48,422 nt of DNA, taken from assembly GCA_945863885.1 (NCBI GenBank), contig CAMAZY010000021.1, positions 1-48,422 of the forward strand, read 5' to 3'. A program made the translations under genes and the position numbers. Below the pieces are notes generated by a model. That model did not search any database, had not been told where the DNA came from, and saw only the letters and a list, made by a program, of their open reading frames with translations. The stretch's first letter is position 1; every line of letters starts with the position of its first letter. The DNA comes from an uncultured Clostridia bacterium. Lineage in GTDB: Bacteria; Bacillota; Clostridia; Oscillospirales; Acutalibacteraceae. Below are positions 46,545-48,422 of this stretch, piece after piece.

Positions 46545-48068
46545 TTGTCCAGCTACAGACCGAAAAGCCTTGACGAACTCAACAGCAGATATGATCAGGC
46601 GATGTCTGCCGATATGGCGATAAAAAAAGGCGTTTCCGGAATCAAAGAAAGCGAAAACCAGCTAAAGGAAAACAGATTTTCCGCCGATACAAACGATTTT
46701 GATATCGAAGCCGAAGGCTTTGCAAAAAGGATCTCTTCTCCGAAAAGCGTTGAGGATATCAGCGGAGCGGTTGACGATTTTATCCGCCATCTGAACAATG
46801 AATATGCGCCTGAAACAGTTTCTGCCCGTCCGCAGCCGAAGCCTGTGCCGCAGACCGCTCAGCCGGTGAGTCCGAAAAAGTCGGCGCCCGTTGCCGAACC
46901 TGAGCCGATGAACGACGAAAGAAGCGAGCTTCTTGATAACTACATGAAAGTCATGACGGATCAGTATGAGGACGATGATGAACCCGCCGGAGGATATCTG
47001 AAAAAGAAAAGCCGCAAGCGCCGTAAGGAAAAGACCGCCGAGGTCGTCCGGGAACAAGAGCCTATTATCCCCGACAAAAGCGAGCCCCTGCCGCTTCCTG
47101 AGGTTGATTACAACAATGCCGGCTATATGATGAACAATAACGAGCCGGCGGAATATGAAGAGCAAGGCGGTGAAAACGAGGCGGATACCTCATTTGAAAA
47201 TCTCGACACCGCTTTCAATCAGCTTGATGAACAAGCGGTCAAAGCAAAACCCAAAAAGGGCAAAGGCAGAGTGTTTTTAAGAACGCTTTTCAGCCTTATG
47301 CTGGTTGCTGTGATTGCCGCAACCGCAGCGGTGGCTTCACTTGTCCTTGTTTTTAAGGTGAATACCGGTAATGTTGTTTTTGATAAATATTGTTTTGTCA
47401 CAACGTCTGCTACCTTTGAAGAAGCCAACCTGAAAGCCGGAGATATTGTCATCTGTGAAGCGGTTGACAATATCAAAGACGGACAATTTGTCCTTTGTAT
47501 TGACAAAGAAACTACCCGCGCATCCTTTTTCTTCGGTAAAAAGAACGGGGAAATGATCGATGCCGAAGGCAACAAAATGTCTCTTGTTGACGGTCAGAAG
47601 ATTTATGAAGAAAACATAGTGGGGAGAGTGAAGCGGTCGTTCGGTCATGTGGGAACCGTAATTGATTTCATTTTCCGCTATTATGTCCCAGTATTGGGCG
47701 CACTTCTGATTCTGGCAATCGGTTTGATTCTTCTTGTTGCCGTTGTCCTTCGCAATAAGAGTAAAAGTGTCGTCGAGTTTGACGAAACCGATTCCGATGA
47801 AGAAGCGAACGAAGAGGACGGTAGCTTTTATCCGGCATCAGATGAAACGGAAGAACCGCAGCCGGAAACGGAATACGAGCCGTCTGCTAACGGGGACGAC
47901 GATTCCGACGAGGAATCAGAGCCCGAAAGAAAGTCCAAGAAAAAGAAACGCAGGAAGGATAAAAAGAAGAAATCTTCCGAACCGGAAGAAGCACCGGAAA
48001 GCGATGAAACCGAAGCGGAAGAAAGCGAAAGCTTTGACGTCAACTTTGATTCATACAGTGATATATAA
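46545..48068 (+). CDS. SipW-like signal peptidase fold without catalytic residues
   Basis: 507 residues; TTG start with AAAGGAAGTGA upstream. Residues 1-240 are a charged, Pro-rich cytoplasmic tail. Membrane helix 1 is about 247-271; the outer domain (272-375) follows the SipW/S26B layout with ANLKAGDIVIC and ENIVGRVKRSFGHVG; helix 2 is about 379-402; an acidic tail with a KKKKRRKDKKKK patch ends the protein. The catalytic SGSMEP region reads TTSATFEEA and the THRI region reads TTRASFF, so both Ser and His are lost. Probably a non-peptidase membrane scaffold; its exact role is unknown. Confidence 0.75.
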   Translation: MSSYRPKSLDELNSRYDQAMSADMAIKKGVSGIKESENQLKENRFSADTNDFDIEAEGFAKRISSPKSVEDISGAVDDFIRHLNNEYAPETVSARPQPKPVPQTAQPVSPKKSAPVAEPEPMNDERSELLDNYMKVMTDQYEDDDEPAGGYLKKKSRKRRKEKTAEVVREQEPIIPDKSEPLPLPEVDYNNAGYMMNNNEPAEYEEQGGENEADTSFENLDTAFNQLDEQAVKAKPKKGKGRVFLRTLFSLMLVAVIAATAAVASLVLVFKVNTGNVVFDKYCFVTTSATFEEANLKAGDIVICEAVDNIKDGQFVLCIDKETTRASFFFGKKNGEMIDAEGNKMSLVDGQKIYEENIVGRVKRSFGHVGTVIDFIFRYYVPVLGALLILAIGLILLVAVVLRNKSKSVVEFDETDSDEEANEEDGSFYPASDETEEPQPETEYEPSANGDDDSDEESEPERKSKKKKRRKDKKKKSSEPEEAPESDETEAEESESFDVNFDSYSDI

Positions 48069-48074
48069 CAAGTA

Positions 48075-48101
48075 AAAACCGCCTTTACCGGGCGGTTTTT
48101 T
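48075..48101 (+). terminator. Terminator after the SipW-like gene
   Basis: AAAACCGCC (48075-48083) pairs with GGCGGTTTT (48091-48099), followed by further T residues. Confidence 0.9.
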
Positions 48102-48168
48102 GCGTCTTTCGGTGTGATTATCGAGGATAGGAACATAGCGGGAGCAGGGTACTTTCAAAGCGGCTCGG

Positions 48169-48422
48169 TGCGGCGAAGCCGCATGGTTGCCGGTTTGAAG
48201 CTACGTCAAAACCTGAGTTTGTTGCAGGGCGACACCAATCCCGGGGTACATAGTACTTGATTGAAAGCTGAGTGCCCGAGCCGGTCGCATGGCGACTCCA
48301 ATTCCGGGATAGAAAGTGCTGTGCTTCTACCTGACAGCCCAAGCCGGGAGATAAGCGGTTAAATTTGAGTTTAGCGGTGTAAACTCGGCTCCACCTTTGG
48401 GTTATTCCCCTGTCAGGGGAAA
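48169..48422 (+). ncRNA. Candidate structured non-coding RNA, truncated by window end
   Basis: No credible coding frame in 48102-48422. Many compact stems: TGCGGC-GAA-GCCGCA (48169-48183), GTTGC-AGG-GCGAC (48221-48233), GTCGC-ATG-GCGAC (48284-48296), GAGTTTA/TAAACTC (48367-48386). TAGAA (48310) pairs with TTCTA (48325) while GCTGT (48318) pairs with ACAGC (48334), an H-type pseudoknot. Such density points to a conserved RNA. I suspect a known class such as the raiA motif but cannot confirm it; tmRNA, RNase P and 6S features were not seen. The strand is inferred from the stem sequences and the direction of the neighbouring gene. Confidence 0.5.

Noticed and set aside
48102-48422. tmRNA, RNase P RNA or 6S RNA
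   Set aside because: No tmRNA tag frame or tRNA-like ends, no RNase P core motifs, and no long 6S-type open helix seen.

Overview
The window looks like chromosomal DNA of an uncultured or little-studied gut Clostridia (Oscillospirales/Ruminococcaceae type). Reasons: the Gram-positive order rimP-nusA-ylxR-ylxQ-infB-rbfA-nrnA-truB-ribF, strong AGGAGG-type ribosome sites, many TTG starts, near-consensus sigma-A promoters with 17-bp spacers, a split chromate transporter pair, a GCGAxxG-type cysteine protein, and sugar hydrolases (GH2, GH29). Placement below class level is inference.

Layout. 1-0.96 kb: 3' part of an NADPH-dependent glutamate synthase/NfnB-like flavoprotein. 1.0-10 kb: one long forward translation/transcription operon from rimP to ribF plus a HAD phosphatase. 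10-13 kb: a zinc-ribbon membrane-anchored protein and an Ntn amide hydrolase. 13-18.1 kb: reverse-strand accessory block (methyltransferase, alpha/beta hydrolase, several small unknown and HEAT-like genes) lying against the 3' end of rlmD; this block contains a 101-bp near-identical copy of the rlmD 3' end and probably a third, decayed one. 18.1-30 kb: reverse-strand run of rlmD, a 36-codon membrane peptide, a large beta-galactosidase, a MITE-like element, an ABC-2 exporter, a degenerate P-type ATPase-like membrane protein, rlmB, a chrAB-like pair and an unknown gene. 30-33.7 kb: secreted Fn3 protein, a zinc-ribbon/TPR membrane protein and a small membrane protein. 33.7-36.4 kb: murA, a YycJ/WalJ-type hydrolase and rlmH on the reverse strand, with a 58-bp short relative of the MITE between murA and the hydrolase. 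36.8-40.3 kb: rarA, a PHP phosphoesterase, an unknown gene and a C_GCAxxG_C_C protein. 40.3-41.3 kb: a dense non-coding locus with CAGA-type inverted repeats, a hairpin array with GCTTCAT linkers, two 205-bp repeats that start with tRNA-Pro 5' sequence, and an intact tRNA-Pro(TGG). 41.6-43.8 kb: two accessory genes. 43.9-48.1 kb: GH29 fucosidase, Cu/Zn-SOD-like protein, and a DivIVA-like/SipW-like membrane pair. The right edge (about 48.18-48.42 kb) looks like a structured non-coding RNA cut by the window end.

Most noteworthy: (i) NusA carries an inserted copy of the RimP C-terminal domain, encoded next to rimP itself; (ii) two membrane proteins are apparent pseudoenzymes (P-type ATPase and SipW-type signal peptidase folds without catalytic motifs); (iii) two loci, rlmD and tRNA-Pro, show serial duplication of a gene end, consistent with repeated insertion at the same site; (iv) the hairpin array and decoy tRNA-Pro modules appear to be transcribed together with the real tRNA-Pro from one consensus promoter.
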